Shown here: piece by piece, positions 1-9,213 of the stretch | Layout: each line of letters opens with the position of its first letter | Numbering within the stretch: position 1 is the stretch's first letter | Source of the DNA: a virus | Reading direction: 5' to 3' (one strand) | Length of the DNA stretch: 64,000 nt | IMG/VR virus record: IMGVR_UViG_3300049005_000030 | Location: 37,154-101,153 of that record | Program-made: the position numbers and the translations under genes | Notes under the pieces: generated by a model | What the model was told of the DNA's origin: nothing | Database searches by the model: none | Seen by the model: the letters and a program-made list of their open reading frames with translations, nothing else

Positions 1-660
1 GACGCCAAGCGCGCGGGGCTGTTCGCACCGTGGGTGCGTGTGCCTGACGCGTTCGGTGGCACCAAGACCATCAGCCCTGAAGGCTATGTGGCGGCCAGCC
101 GAGCCCGGGCGCACAACACCGTCGGCCCGTGGCAGTCGGCTGCCGGCGAGATCTCCAAGGCTCGCTACGTGCTCATGCCGGACATCATGTACTCCGCCGC
201 CGACGGCAACGAGCTGGACGGCGCGAAGGTCAACGCCATCCGCACCGTGGCCGGCGCGGTCCGCGTCTACGGCTGGCGGTCGCTGTCGTCCGACACCGAC
301 AACTGGGCGTTCCTCAAGGACGCCGACGTCGTGAACCGGGTGGTCACCGAGTCCTACGCCCGGCTGGAGCCGTACCTGTTCGCGGTGATCGACGCCAAGG
401 GACAGCTCCGGTCGCAGATCGCCGGCACGCTGGAAGGCATCGTGCTGCCGATGGCAACGGCCAGCGGCCTTTTCCCGAGGATCGCCGCCGACGGGACTCA
501 GCTCGACCCTGGGTACAAGGTCAACGTCGGCGACGACATCAATCCGGTGGCCTCGCTGGCACAGAACCAGATCCTTGCCACGCTCGGCATTCGGATCTCG
601 CCCACCGCCGCGATGGTCTTCCTGACGGTCACCAAGGCCGCCGTGACGGCCGCGCTGTGA
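1..660 (+). CDS. Tail sheath protein, C-terminal part (cut by window edge)
   Basis: The frame is open from the first base, so the gene begins upstream and only the last 219 residues are seen. The visible part has the character of the C-terminal domain of contractile-tail sheath proteins: a VYGWRSLSSD strand, a helix around RVVTESYARLEPYLF, then TLEGIVLPMATASGLFP. Sheath subunits surround the tail tube and contract to drive it through the cell envelope. The tube gene follows 13 bp downstream, the standard myovirus order, which supports the call more than any single motif. Confidence 0.82.
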   Translation, partial: DAKRAGLFAPWVRVPDAFGGTKTISPEGYVAASRARAHNTVGPWQSAAGEISKARYVLMPDIMYSAADGNELDGAKVNAIRTVAGAVRVYGWRSLSSDTDNWAFLKDADVVNRVVTESYARLEPYLFAVIDAKGQLRSQIAGTLEGIVLPMATASGLFPRIAADGTQLDPGYKVNVGDDINPVASLAQNQILATLGIRISPTAAMVFLTVTKAAVTAAL

Positions 661-673
661 AAGGAGCGAGGAC

Positions 674-1090
674 ATGAAGGCAGCGAAGCGGCAATTTCTG
701 GTCGCGGTGGACGGGATCAACGGCAACCGCCCGTACTTCGCCCAGAAGTCCGGCGGCGAGGTCACATCGTCGGCGACGAAGGTCTGGGACGGCGGATCGC
801 TGACGCCGGACGTGATCGCCGCGCCGGCCGATATCGGCGACCTCACGCTGACCCGGCCGTACGACCCGGAGAACGACCAGGACCTGCTCAACCGCCTGGT
901 GTCGCTGGTCGGCCAGTGGCGCACCACCGTGTCGATCCAGCCCACGGCCGGCGACCTGTCGGCCAGCAAGGTCAAGCCTCGGGTGTATCCGGACGCGCTG
1001 CTGACTGGCGTGCGTGAGCCGGAGACCGACGCCAGCAGCGGCGACGCCGCCGACTACCAGCTGACGTTCTCCGTGGGTGCGATCGGCTAG
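674..1090 (+). CDS. Tail tube protein
   Basis: A 138-residue, beta-rich, weakly charged protein directly after the sheath, with an AAGGAG ribosome site a few bases before the ATG. Its size and position match myovirus tail tube subunits, which form the inner tube under the sheath. The C-terminal stretch YQLTFSVGAIG resembles the closing strand of tube-fold proteins. A strong stem-loop follows (1132-1207), as might be expected between an abundant structural gene and the low-abundance chaperones. The call rests mainly on gene order and size. Confidence 0.75.
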   Translation: MKAAKRQFLVAVDGINGNRPYFAQKSGGEVTSSATKVWDGGSLTPDVIAAPADIGDLTLTRPYDPENDQDLLNRLVSLVGQWRTTVSIQPTAGDLSASKVKPRVYPDALLTGVREPETDASSGDAADYQLTFSVGAIG

Positions 1091-1131
1091 CAAGGCCCCG
1101 GCCTCGCGGTGAGCACCTGCGAGGTCGGTCC

Positions 1132-1207
1132 GTCGCGGCGGCGCGGGCCCGGCACGGGGGTTTCCAACCCTCCCGGTTGTCTCCCGTGCCCGGCCCCGCC
1201 GCCGCGA
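1132..1207 (+). terminator. Long stem-loop between tail tube and chaperone genes
   Basis: The arm from 1132 (GTCGCGGCGGCG...) pairs with the arm ending at 1207 (...CGCCGCCGCGAC), giving about 25 base pairs with one bulged C and one mismatch around a T/C-rich loop. There is no U-tract, so it may attenuate transcription or protect an mRNA end rather than be a full intrinsic terminator. It sits in the 144-bp gap before the chaperone ribosome site. Confidence 0.6.
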
Positions 1208-1234
1208 CTTCCACACAACCGGGAGGAAGAGATC

Positions 1235-1819
1235 ATGAACGTGTTCGACGGCTCCACCGGCGGTGGCCACGCGCTGCTGACCGGAGAGGACGACTCGCAC
1301 GGCTTCGCCGAGTCCGGCACGTCCAGCCTGGACATGCTGCGCGACGCGCTGGCCCAGCAGCAGGACATCGAAGACATCACGGTCGAGGTGCCCGGCGTGC
1401 CGATCCGGCTCGTGTGCCACCCCGACATCCCGTCCAAGCAGATGAGCAACTGGCAGCGCAAGGCGTTGCCGGCACAGCTGCGCAACAGCCCGTCCGTCTC
1501 GCCACTGGCCATGGACCAGGGTCTGTTCCTGACCACCGTGCTGATCAAAACCACTGTGCGGGTCGAGGTCGAGGACCGCAGCCGGCCCGGCCAGTGGACG
1601 CCCATCACCGACCAGAACGGCGACGTGCTGACCTTCAGCGACGGTGCGCTACTGGCCACACTGGGCGCGCTGGACGCCAGCACCGCCATCAAGCGGCTGT
1701 TCCCCCGCGACGCCGACACCGCACGAGCCGCGCGCACCGTACTGGCCGCCGCCGGCTGGGACGAGGAGAACGAGGCGCGGCTGCTCGGCGGTGAGGACGA
1801 CGAGGACCCTACGATCTGA
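1235..1819 (+). CDS. Tail assembly chaperone, short form (gpG-like)
   Basis: A 194-residue acidic protein whose ATG at 1235 follows a GGGAGGAAGAG ribosome site. It lies between tail tube and tape measure, where tailed phages encode two chaperone forms joined by programmed frameshift. Such proteins coat the tape measure during tail assembly and are absent from the virion. The gene ends in an acidic run (GGEDDEDPTI) and a second frame opens before its stop (see 1795-2058), which is the expected arrangement. I chose ATG 1235 over earlier starts because of the ribosome site. Confidence 0.8.
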   Translation: MNVFDGSTGGGHALLTGEDDSHGFAESGTSSLDMLRDALAQQQDIEDITVEVPGVPIRLVCHPDIPSKQMSNWQRKALPAQLRNSPSVSPLAMDQGLFLTTVLIKTTVRVEVEDRSRPGQWTPITDQNGDVLTFSDGALLATLGALDASTAIKRLFPRDADTARAARTVLAAAGWDEENEARLLGGEDDEDPTI

Positions 1820-2058
1820 GCGGCGGCAACTCGATTCGGGCCGAACGCACCGATGACGCCCTGGACTTCCTGAGCCACCACCCCACGGTGATCCAGATAG
1901 CCCGCGTCGCGCACACGTTCAGCCAGGATCCGGTCGCGCTGCTCCGCGACGACGGAGACGAGTTCGTGACCCTGCTGCGCATCGCTGCGGCCCAGGTGAT
2001 CGAGCGGGACGAGAAGGCCCAGCGGGCCGAGATGGAAGCGAACAGCCCGCGCCGGTAG
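1795..2058 (+). CDS. Tail assembly chaperone, frameshift extension (gpT-like)
   Basis: This frame lies -1 relative to the gene at 1235. It opens after a TGA at 1792, overlaps the end of the first gene and runs to the TAG at 2056-2058. It encodes a helical C-terminal region (TDDALDFLSHHPTVIQIARV, then a charged tail ERDEKAQRAEMEAN) and has no convincing start with a ribosome site. It is therefore best read as the extension of a G-T fusion. The slip must occur within 1795-1819. The only run there is GGACCCT, a poor match to the XXXYYYZ heptamer, so the exact slip codon is uncertain. Confidence 0.65.
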   Translation, partial: GRRGPYDLSGGNSIRAERTDDALDFLSHHPTVIQIARVAHTFSQDPVALLRDDGDEFVTLLRIAAAQVIERDEKAQRAEMEANSPRR

Positions 2059-2100
2059 CGTGATCGCCGCCGCAGGTCCGAGGGGAAGCGGACGGCGCAT

Positions 2101-2135
2101 GCAGCCGCCGAGGCTGGACGGACCTCGGCGGCTGC
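2101..2135 (+). terminator. Perfect 13-bp hairpin before the tape measure gene
   Basis: GCAGCCGCCGAGG at 2101-2113 pairs perfectly with CCTCGGCGGCTGC at 2123-2135 around a 9-nt loop. It lies in the 158-bp gap between the chaperones and the tape measure. There is no U-tract, so attenuation or mRNA processing is as likely as termination. Confidence 0.55.
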
Positions 2136-2216
2136 TGTCGTTCCCGGTGAGCCTGCCCGACCCGCCCCTGCCCCCATGCGACGATCACCCCGGCACAGCA
2201 TGAGTGGAGGTGGGGC

Positions 2217-5200
2217 GTGGCCGGAGAGGACGAAATCCGGGTATCCGCCACGCTGACCGGCGACATCAACGCGGCGCTGACCAAGATGGAAGAGCGCATC
2301 AACGCCGTGGAGAACGCGCTCCAGTCCATGGGGCGATCGGGCCAGACCGGCGGCCGCACCGGCGCCGAGGGGCTCGACAAGCTGGGCAAGTCGAGCAGGA
2401 AGACCGGCGACGAGTCCGAGACCGCCAAACGCAAGGTCAAGGGCCTGGGCGACGAGGCCGAGAAGACCGGAGTCAAGGCGGGGGCCGGCTCGAAGGGTCT
2501 GGACGAGTTCGCCAAGAAGGCCAAGAAGATGGGCGACAGCTCGGGTGGGCTGTCCAAGCTGCTGACCTTCTACAAGTTCGCCGGCATCGCCACCGGGATC
2601 TTCGCCGCTGCCGGTGGCCTCTCGGCGCTGGGCGCCGGCTCAGTCATCGCGCTGGCACACCTCGCGCCGCTGCTGCTCAACCTAGCCAACCTCGGCCCGA
2701 TCGGGCTGGCGTTCGCGGCGAGTATGGCCGTGATCAAACTGTCGGCGCAGGAGTTGCAGGGGCCCATCGGTCGCATCAAGCAGCAGTTCACCGACCTGGG
2801 GTCCAGTGTCGCCAACGCCGGCCTGGTGCAGGGGATGAACCAGCTGGCCACCGCGATCGCGCCGGCCGTGAAGGTGATCGGCGTCGGGCTACAGGGGATC
2901 TCGGCTGAGCTGGGCGGCGGCGCGTCCGCGTTGGGCAAGTGGTCGGCGCAGGCCACCACGCTGGCTTATCTGTCGGCCATCTTCGCCGGGCTGCGGCCGA
3001 TCGTGAATTCGGTGCTGGGCGCGCTGCTGTCGTTGTTGACGCCCGCCCTGGCGCTGATCAAGGCCATCATTCCCACGTCGCAGATGATGGCCGCGAATCT
3101 CGCGCTGACCGCTGGCAAGCTGGGCGCATGGGTGCAGGCGGCCAGCGACTCCGGCAAGATCACCCAGTGGTTGACCCAGGCGTGGTATCAGCTGCAAAAC
3201 GGCGGGCACGCGCTCTGGAACATCCTGGTGGGCCTGTTCAACATTTTCCACGTCGCCTACGGCACAGTGCAGGACTTCGGCAAGGGTATCTTCTTCCTGA
3301 CCGTCAAGTTCCGCGAGTGGACCGCCTCGGCGCAGGGGCAGGCGCGGATCACCAAGTACTTCCAGGACGCGCTGCCCGCGCTGCATGAGATGGGTTTGAT
3401 TCTCCAGGAAGTGTTGAGTTATCTGGGTCATCTGGGCGGCAGTATGAATATCGCGCCGCTGCTTCAGCAGATCCGCGTGGAACTGCTGCCGGCCGTGTTC
3501 ACGCTGTTGAACAGCCTCACCCAGAAAGACGGTCTCGGTCCGGTGCTGATCGACCTGGCCAGCGACCTCGCGCTGCTGTTCGCCGGAACCGACTTCGGCG
3601 GATTCATGACGCTGGCCAAGCTGGCAGACGACGCGGCCGGCGCGCTGCTGTGGTTCCAGAACACGGTACCCGGAGCCAACATCCTCATCTCCGCGCTGCT
3701 GTTCTCGATGCTGGGGTTCAAGCTGCTGGCCCCGGTGTGGACGATCGTGGGCAAGGGCGCTGAGGCGTTCAACTGGATCAAGGTGGCGACCAGCGACACC
3801 AAGGACCTGACGCTGGCCCAGAAGCTGTTCTCGGGGGGGCTCAATCTCCTGCCCAAGATCGGCGCGGCCGCCGCCTCGGCCTTCTCCGCCATGGGCTCCG
3901 CCCTGATCGAGATGGGCGCGGCCGCCCTGGCCAACCCCATCGTGCTGATCGTCGTGGCGATCATCGCCGTGATCGCCGGCCTGGTGCTGCTCTACATGAA
4001 GTGTGAGTGGTTCCGCAACGCGGTGAATGCTATTTTCAAGGCCATCGCCGATTTCGCCGTTATGATCTGGGGCTTTATCGTCGCCGCTTTCTGGGCGTCC
4101 ATAAACTTTATCGTCGGAATAGCGCAAGGTGTTGCTTCATTCTTTGTCGGCATCTGGTCCGTTATTTCCGGCGCGGCGGTTGCTGCCTGGAACTTTGTGG
4201 CCGATATCGTGAAATCGGTGGTTGACTTCATCGTTGGCGTTGTTATGGCGATTTGGACCTACGGCGTTCAGCCGGTAGTCAATTTCATCGTGGCTGCCTT
4301 TCAGGTCGAATTCGCCATCATCGCGTTCATCGTCCAGACCGCCGTGTACATCATCGTCGCCATTATCGTCGGGCTGGCCTTGCTGTTCAAGGCGATCTGG
4401 GACGGAATCGTTTTCGTCGCCCAATGGGCCTGGCAGCAAATTGTCGACGGTGCGCTATGGCTGTGGAACAACGGCATTAAGCCTGTCATCGACGGGATCG
4501 TTAATGAATGGAACGGTCTTGTTCAAATTGTCACCGACGCCTGGAATTGGCTGACGAAAACCCTGGGTGACGCCTGGAATGCTTTCTATTCCACGTACAT
4601 TCAGCCGGTAATCGACACTATCTCATATTACTGGAACGTCTCCGTTCTTACCTGGCAGATTATGTTCCAGGGATTCGTTGACGGCATTTCCGCTGCCTGG
4701 AACTGGATCTACTCGAATGTGATTCAGCCGGTGATCGACGGAATTAGCACTGCCTGGAACGGCTTGACTTCCGGACTGTCCACGGCGTGGCAAGCGGTAG
4801 TCGATTTCATCAGCCCGATTTGGCAGGGCTTCTCCGACTTCGTCGGCGACGTCATTAAGGGAATCGGCGGGGAATGGGATCAGTTCACCAAGTTCTTGAG
4901 TGACGCGTTTACTCCGGTCGGCCACGTCATCGGCGATATCTGGGACGGGATCAAAAAGGGCGCGGACGCCGTCGTCGACGGCATCAAGGGTGCCTGGAAT
5001 GGTCTCATGTCCATTGTCAAGGGCGTGTGGAATTTCATCGCGAATGGCTGGAATTCGATTCCTTCCATCGTGGTTCCCGACTGGATTCCGGTGATCGGCG
5101 GCGAGACCTTCAGCCTGCCCAAGCTGCCCACCCTGTGGCACGGCGGCCGCGCCGACGGCACCGCCATCGTCGGCGAGATGGGCCCGGAGCCGCTCGTGGT

Positions 5201-5582
5201 CAACGGCAGCGTGCGCATGGTCGGTGCCAACGGCCCCGAAGTCGCCCAGATCCCGCGCGGCGGCTACGTCGTGCCCAACCTGAACACGCTGAACGCCCTG
5301 CCTGGCCTGACCAAGGCCATTCCCGCCAGTGTGGCCTCCGCCGTCGCCCGCTCCATCCCCAGCTACGCCGGAGCCCTGGGCGGGTCGTCCGCGCGCGGCG
5401 GCGACCCGATGCTGGCCCGCTCGGTCGGCCAGCTCGCCCGCGCCGTGGCCACCCAGACGCCCTCGGTCACCGTGCACGGCGACGGTGACGACGTCGGCCG
5501 CAGGGTGCTCTCGGCCATCAAGACCCTGCGCCGCGAGGATGAGGCGCGCGGCCGGTACAACTACACCGCAGGGAATGGGTGA
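2217..5582 (+). CDS. Tape measure protein
   Basis: At 1121 residues this is the longest gene in the window. It starts at GTG 2217 after GGAGGTGGGG. The N-terminal 110 residues are charged and coiled-coil-like. Several long hydrophobic segments follow (about 120-175 and 270-620, for example IVLIVVAIIAVIAGLVLLYM). The region from about 620 to 950 repeats Trp-Asn units of the type AWN...QPVIDGI, typical of tape measures. The protein sets tail length and is ejected with the DNA. The bases at about 4000-5090 are clearly more AT-rich than the flanks, suggesting a domain acquired separately. The stop overlaps the next start. Confidence 0.93.
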   Translation: MAGEDEIRVSATLTGDINAALTKMEERINAVENALQSMGRSGQTGGRTGAEGLDKLGKSSRKTGDESETAKRKVKGLGDEAEKTGVKAGAGSKGLDEFAKKAKKMGDSSGGLSKLLTFYKFAGIATGIFAAAGGLSALGAGSVIALAHLAPLLLNLANLGPIGLAFAASMAVIKLSAQELQGPIGRIKQQFTDLGSSVANAGLVQGMNQLATAIAPAVKVIGVGLQGISAELGGGASALGKWSAQATTLAYLSAIFAGLRPIVNSVLGALLSLLTPALALIKAIIPTSQMMAANLALTAGKLGAWVQAASDSGKITQWLTQAWYQLQNGGHALWNILVGLFNIFHVAYGTVQDFGKGIFFLTVKFREWTASAQGQARITKYFQDALPALHEMGLILQEVLSYLGHLGGSMNIAPLLQQIRVELLPAVFTLLNSLTQKDGLGPVLIDLASDLALLFAGTDFGGFMTLAKLADDAAGALLWFQNTVPGANILISALLFSMLGFKLLAPVWTIVGKGAEAFNWIKVATSDTKDLTLAQKLFSGGLNLLPKIGAAAASAFSAMGSALIEMGAAALANPIVLIVVAIIAVIAGLVLLYMKCEWFRNAVNAIFKAIADFAVMIWGFIVAAFWASINFIVGIAQGVASFFVGIWSVISGAAVAAWNFVADIVKSVVDFIVGVVMAIWTYGVQPVVNFIVAAFQVEFAIIAFIVQTAVYIIVAIIVGLALLFKAIWDGIVFVAQWAWQQIVDGALWLWNNGIKPVIDGIVNEWNGLVQIVTDAWNWLTKTLGDAWNAFYSTYIQPVIDTISYYWNVSVLTWQIMFQGFVDGISAAWNWIYSNVIQPVIDGISTAWNGLTSGLSTAWQAVVDFISPIWQGFSDFVGDVIKGIGGEWDQFTKFLSDAFTPVGHVIGDIWDGIKKGADAVVDGIKGAWNGLMSIVKGVWNFIANGWNSIPSIVVPDWIPVIGGETFSLPKLPTLWHGGRADGTAIVGEMGPEPLVVNGSVRMVGANGPEVAQIPRGGYVVPNLNTLNALPGLTKAIPASVASAVARSIPSYAGALGGSSARGGDPMLARSVGQLARAVATQTPSVTVHGDGDDVGRRVLSAIKTLRREDEARGRYNYTAGNG

Positions 5583-6277
5583 GCACGGTGGCCGTCGTGG
5601 TGATTCGAGACCCCATCAGTGGAAAGACGTTCAACGGCATTGACGGCTTCCGGATGTTCCTTTTCAGCGAGAACGGATCGTTTTCGCTATCATTTCCGCT
5701 AGCCCCACGCGCCATCAGCTACACCAATTTCGGTAACGACTGGGTGGAGACGGACCGGTCCGGGAACACGCCGTTGCTGCTGCGCAAGGGCGCGAAGCTG
5801 AAGCAAATCCAGTTCTCCGCCCTGATCACCGACAAGACCCTGATGTTTTCCTCGCAAGCCGGTCAGATGAACGCGATCGAGGCGCTGGCGGTCACGACCG
5901 AGCGCGTGCTGGTCAAGTACAGCCAGCAGGAAGCCGGCCTGTGGCGGGTCGTCGACTGCTCGTTCGACTCCGAGCTGCGCCACCCAGACACCAACGAGGT
6001 GGTGCGCGGCACGCTGTCGGTGACGCTGAAGCGCGCCAACGATGCCGCGCCGGCCGTCGGCCCGGTCACCGGCGGGCCCGCGCCGGCCCCGACCGGGCCG
6101 GCGCCGGCACCACCGCCGCGCACCTACACCGTGGTGTCCGGCGACTGCCTGTGGAGCATCGCGCAGCGTTTCTACGGCAACGGCGCGGCCTGGCCGAAGA
6201 TCTACGACGCCAACCGCGCCAAGATCACCAAGTCTCCAAACCTGATCTTCCCCGGCCAGGTCTTCGTCATCCCGTGA
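5579..6277 (+). CDS. LysM-domain tail/baseplate protein
   Basis: A 232-residue protein starting at GTG 5579, overlapping the tape measure stop by four bases. Residues 1-155 form a beta-rich domain. A Pro/Ala/Gly linker follows, and residues 180-232 are a LysM motif (YTVVSGDCLWSIAQRFYG through LIFPGQVFVIP). In Gram-positive myoviruses and PBSX-like tails the equivalent gene (XkdP type) sits between the tape measure and the hub. The LysM part binds peptidoglycan and probably helps the baseplate hub engage the cell wall. Confidence 0.85.
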   Translation: MSTVAVVVIRDPISGKTFNGIDGFRMFLFSENGSFSLSFPLAPRAISYTNFGNDWVETDRSGNTPLLLRKGAKLKQIQFSALITDKTLMFSSQAGQMNAIEALAVTTERVLVKYSQQEAGLWRVVDCSFDSELRHPDTNEVVRGTLSVTLKRANDAAPAVGPVTGGPAPAPTGPAPAPPPRTYTVVSGDCLWSIAQRFYGNGAAWPKIYDANRAKITKSPNLIFPGQVFVIP

Positions 6278-6290
6278 GGGGAGGTCACCG

Positions 6291-8138
6291 ATGACAACGT
6301 TGTCCGCCGCCCAGGTGGCCGCCCTGGTCAAGCAAGCCGGTTTCCCCACGAACGACCAGGCCACCATGGTCGCCATCTGCCGCGCCGAGTCGGGCTACCG
6401 CGTCGACGCCATCGGCGGTCCGAACTCCAACGGCACCTACGACTACGGCCTGTTCCAGATCAACTCGGTGCACGGCTACGACACCCGCAAGCTGACCAGC
6501 GACGCCGCGTACAACACCCAGGCCGCCAAGAAGATCTACGACGGTCAGGGGCTGCGCGCCTGGGCGGTCTACAACTCGGGTAAGTATCAGCAGTACATGA
6601 ACGAGGCGCGCCAAGGCGTCGCACAGGCGGCCAACGTCAACGGCAACCCGAGCCTGCCCGGTTCGAGCGGCGGCGGCACCAACACCACCAGCCAGCCCTC
6701 GGTCACCTACGGTCCCAACGGACCCGAGATCACCAGCGCCGGCATCGGCTCCCCCTTGCAGGCGGCCGGTGAGACCAACTCGCCGCTGCACGGGCTGCGG
6801 ATCTTCGGCACCGAGATCGGCGGCGACTTCGCCGACGTCATCATCGGCAACCCCACCTACCAGGCTGGCATCGAGACCGTGCCCAACCTGGTGTTCACCA
6901 TCGCCGACCCCGGCGGCGACCTGCTGTGGCGCCTGCGCAACATCTGGGTGCAGGGCGCGCTGGTCCAGTACCTGGACATCGTGCTGCGTATCGACACCAT
7001 CAAGTTCGAGCCCGGCACGCACACCACCGGCCAGCTGACCTTGTCCTGCGTCGACGACATCGTCTACCGGCTGATGCAGCTGACCGGCTCGCGCACGGCC
7101 GAGGGGATCTCCGCCACCCAGTGGATCTACCAGGAGCTTCAGCTGGCCGGGCTGAACCCCGATATCAGCTTCCTGGGCGAGTCCGTGCCCACCCAATCAG
7201 TGATCAGCCGCGACTCAAACGACCAGTCCGGACAGGCCGGTCAGGGCCAAAAACCTTCGTCCTGGACCACCATCACCCGACTGGGCAAGGAACTGGGCAA
7301 GCGCGTGTTCGTCACCGGCGGCCGACTCGTGTTCGGGTCCAGCCAGTTCGCCATGCGCTGGACCGCACCCGGGCCGCTGCGGCTGGCCTGGCAGGCACTG
7401 GAGCCGCCAGAGAAGTGGTTGACCCTGCCGACGGCCAGCGGCGCCTCGATCGGCGACCGCGCCAACGTGCTCCAGGTCGACGGCAAGGTGCCGCTCAACC
7501 GGGCCGCGTTCTTCCGCCCCGGCGTGCCGGTCGCCGTGTTCGACACCCCCGCCGTAGTCGGCGACGAGGGAAAGCTGCTCATGGTCGAAAAGGTCAGCTA
7601 CGACCTCGGCACCGACACCGACGGCGCGGACATCACCCTGCTTGAACCAGTCGACCCGCCGGCACAGCCGCCCACCCAGAACTCGGCCGGCACCAACGGC
7701 GGCAGCACCTCATCGGGCACGTCGACCTCTGGCGGCGGGGTCGACGGCCAGGTGGCGCGCATTGTGGCGCTGGCGTTGCAGCAGGCCGGCAAGCGCTACG
7801 TCTACGGCGCCCAGGCCCCAGCCTCGGATCCGAACCCCAGCGCGTTCGACTGCTCGATGCTCGTGCAGTGGTGTTGCGAGCGCAACGGCATCAATGACTG
7901 CCCGCGCACGAGCGAGGCGCAACAGGACTGGTGCTCGCGCAACGGCACGCTGATCAGTCCGAACGACGCCATCCACGTCAAGGGCGCGCTGCTGTTCCAG
8001 CCTGGGCACGTCGCCATCAGCTTGGGCAACGGGTCCACGATCGAGGCGATGAACGAGTCGCAGGGCGTCCGGCAGGGCAACGCCGCCGGCCGGGGCTGGA
8101 CGGCGGCCGGCCGCATCCCTCACGCACAGGGGTACTGA
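6291..8138 (+). CDS. Baseplate hub with lysozyme-like and NlpC/P60 domains
   Basis: A 615-residue protein with three parts. Residues 1-105 are a lytic-transglycosylase (lysozyme-like) domain with catalytic Glu in CRAESGY and the YDYGLFQINS signature. Residues 150-450 resemble hub proteins of the gpD/XkdQ type. After a Gly/Ser/Thr linker, residues 485-615 form an NlpC/P60 peptidase with the Cys in FDCSMLVQW and the His in PGHVAISLG. One enzyme would cut glycan and the other the stem peptide, letting the tail tube pass the wall. The next gene starts two bases after its stop. Confidence 0.88.
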   Translation: MTTLSAAQVAALVKQAGFPTNDQATMVAICRAESGYRVDAIGGPNSNGTYDYGLFQINSVHGYDTRKLTSDAAYNTQAAKKIYDGQGLRAWAVYNSGKYQQYMNEARQGVAQAANVNGNPSLPGSSGGGTNTTSQPSVTYGPNGPEITSAGIGSPLQAAGETNSPLHGLRIFGTEIGGDFADVIIGNPTYQAGIETVPNLVFTIADPGGDLLWRLRNIWVQGALVQYLDIVLRIDTIKFEPGTHTTGQLTLSCVDDIVYRLMQLTGSRTAEGISATQWIYQELQLAGLNPDISFLGESVPTQSVISRDSNDQSGQAGQGQKPSSWTTITRLGKELGKRVFVTGGRLVFGSSQFAMRWTAPGPLRLAWQALEPPEKWLTLPTASGASIGDRANVLQVDGKVPLNRAAFFRPGVPVAVFDTPAVVGDEGKLLMVEKVSYDLGTDTDGADITLLEPVDPPAQPPTQNSAGTNGGSTSSGTSTSGGGVDGQVARIVALALQQAGKRYVYGAQAPASDPNPSAFDCSMLVQWCCERNGINDCPRTSEAQQDWCSRNGTLISPNDAIHVKGALLFQPGHVAISLGNGSTIEAMNESQGVRQGNAAGRGWTAAGRIPHAQGY

Positions 8139-8139
8139 C

Positions 8140-9213
8140 ATGCCCAGCTACGGCTACGCCTACACCGGCCGCGTGCTCAACTACGACTCCGCCCGCCAGG
8201 GCTACTACCTGGAGTCGGTGGCGTTGGCGCCGGACTCGCGCTGGGGCCCGGTTCCCAGTTGCGTGCCGGGGCTGATCAAGGGCGATCGGGTGGTGATGGT
8301 GTCGACCGGCACCAGCCGCGACGATCTGATCATCGTGGCGAAGGTCGGCGCGGACTTCCCCGACATCGGCTCGATTCCGGGGTTGCAGGCCGCGCTGGAC
8401 GCCAAACTGGACGACTTCCAGCTGGACCAGGCCAGTGGTGTCGCCGCACTGGACGCCGGCCGCAAGGTGGCCTACGCGCGGCTGCCGATCGGCACTGTGG
8501 TCAGCACCGTCGCGGCCGGCGACGACGCCCGTATGACCAACGCGCGCACCCCGACCGCGCACGCCTCCACCCACGCCACTGGCGGCACCGACCCGATCAC
8601 CCCGGCGTCCATCGGCGCGGGCGACGCTGCCACCACCGCCACCAATAACGCCAACATCGCCGCCATCGCCGGCCGCGAGGAGTTCGACGGCCAGAAGTAC
8701 TTCCGCCTGTTCGGCGACGCGGTCACCAGCATGCCGCGCTTCCAGGGCACCACCGCCTCGGCCCTGATGTCCACTGGCAACGCCTACGCCTTCACGCTGG
8801 CCAGCTCGAAGCCCATCACCATGCTGAACGCTCACCTGTCGGTGCTGTCCGGCGGCGGCACCACGACAGCGGTGGCCTCGGTCTACCAGGGCGCGACCGC
8901 CGGCAGTCCCCTGTCGCTGGTGTCCACCGGACCTACGCAGACCCCGCTCAACGGCAACTGGCCGTTCCAGTGCGCGCCAACCGCCTCCCCGTTCGTGGTC
9001 AACGCCGGCTACGTCTTGGTGGTGATCCAAATCGTGTCGGGCTCGATCATCGTCGGTGGCTCGGCCTCGCTGGACAGCACGATGCTGCTCGGCGCCGGCT
9101 CCATGCGGGTGGCTGCGGTCAAGGCGCTGACCGGCACGCCGCCGAGCACCATCAACACCGCCGATGGCACCTGGTCGTACTTCAGCTCGATGCCCTGGGT
9201 GGCGCTGGACTGA
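8140..9213 (+). CDS. Baseplate spike/fibre-like protein
   Basis: A 357-residue protein following the hub by one base. The first 80 residues (YAYTGRVLNYDSARQGYYLE, then GLIKGDRVVMVSTG) look like the small beta-barrel that starts spike or hub-cap proteins. Residues 130-165 hold a fibre-like HASTHATGGTDPITPASIG motif found in tail fibre junctions, and the C-terminal part is beta-rich. It probably caps the hub or joins it to a fibre. The family is inferred from position and motif only. Confidence 0.6.
   Translation: MPSYGYAYTGRVLNYDSARQGYYLESVALAPDSRWGPVPSCVPGLIKGDRVVMVSTGTSRDDLIIVAKVGADFPDIGSIPGLQAALDAKLDDFQLDQASGVAALDAGRKVAYARLPIGTVVSTVAAGDDARMTNARTPTAHASTHATGGTDPITPASIGAGDAATTATNNANIAAIAGREEFDGQKYFRLFGDAVTSMPRFQGTTASALMSTGNAYAFTLASSKPITMLNAHLSVLSGGGTTTAVASVYQGATAGSPLSLVSTGPTQTPLNGNWPFQCAPTASPFVVNAGYVLVVIQIVSGSIIVGGSASLDSTMLLGAGSMRVAAVKALTGTPPSTINTADGTWSYFSSMPWVALD

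Noticed and set aside
38-334. Long open frames overlapping the sheath, tape measure, terminase and other clear genes in alternative frames or on the opposite strand
   Set aside because: High GC keeps all frames open. These have Arg/Pro/Ala-rich low-complexity translations, no ribosome sites and no family motifs, and they overlap confident genes.
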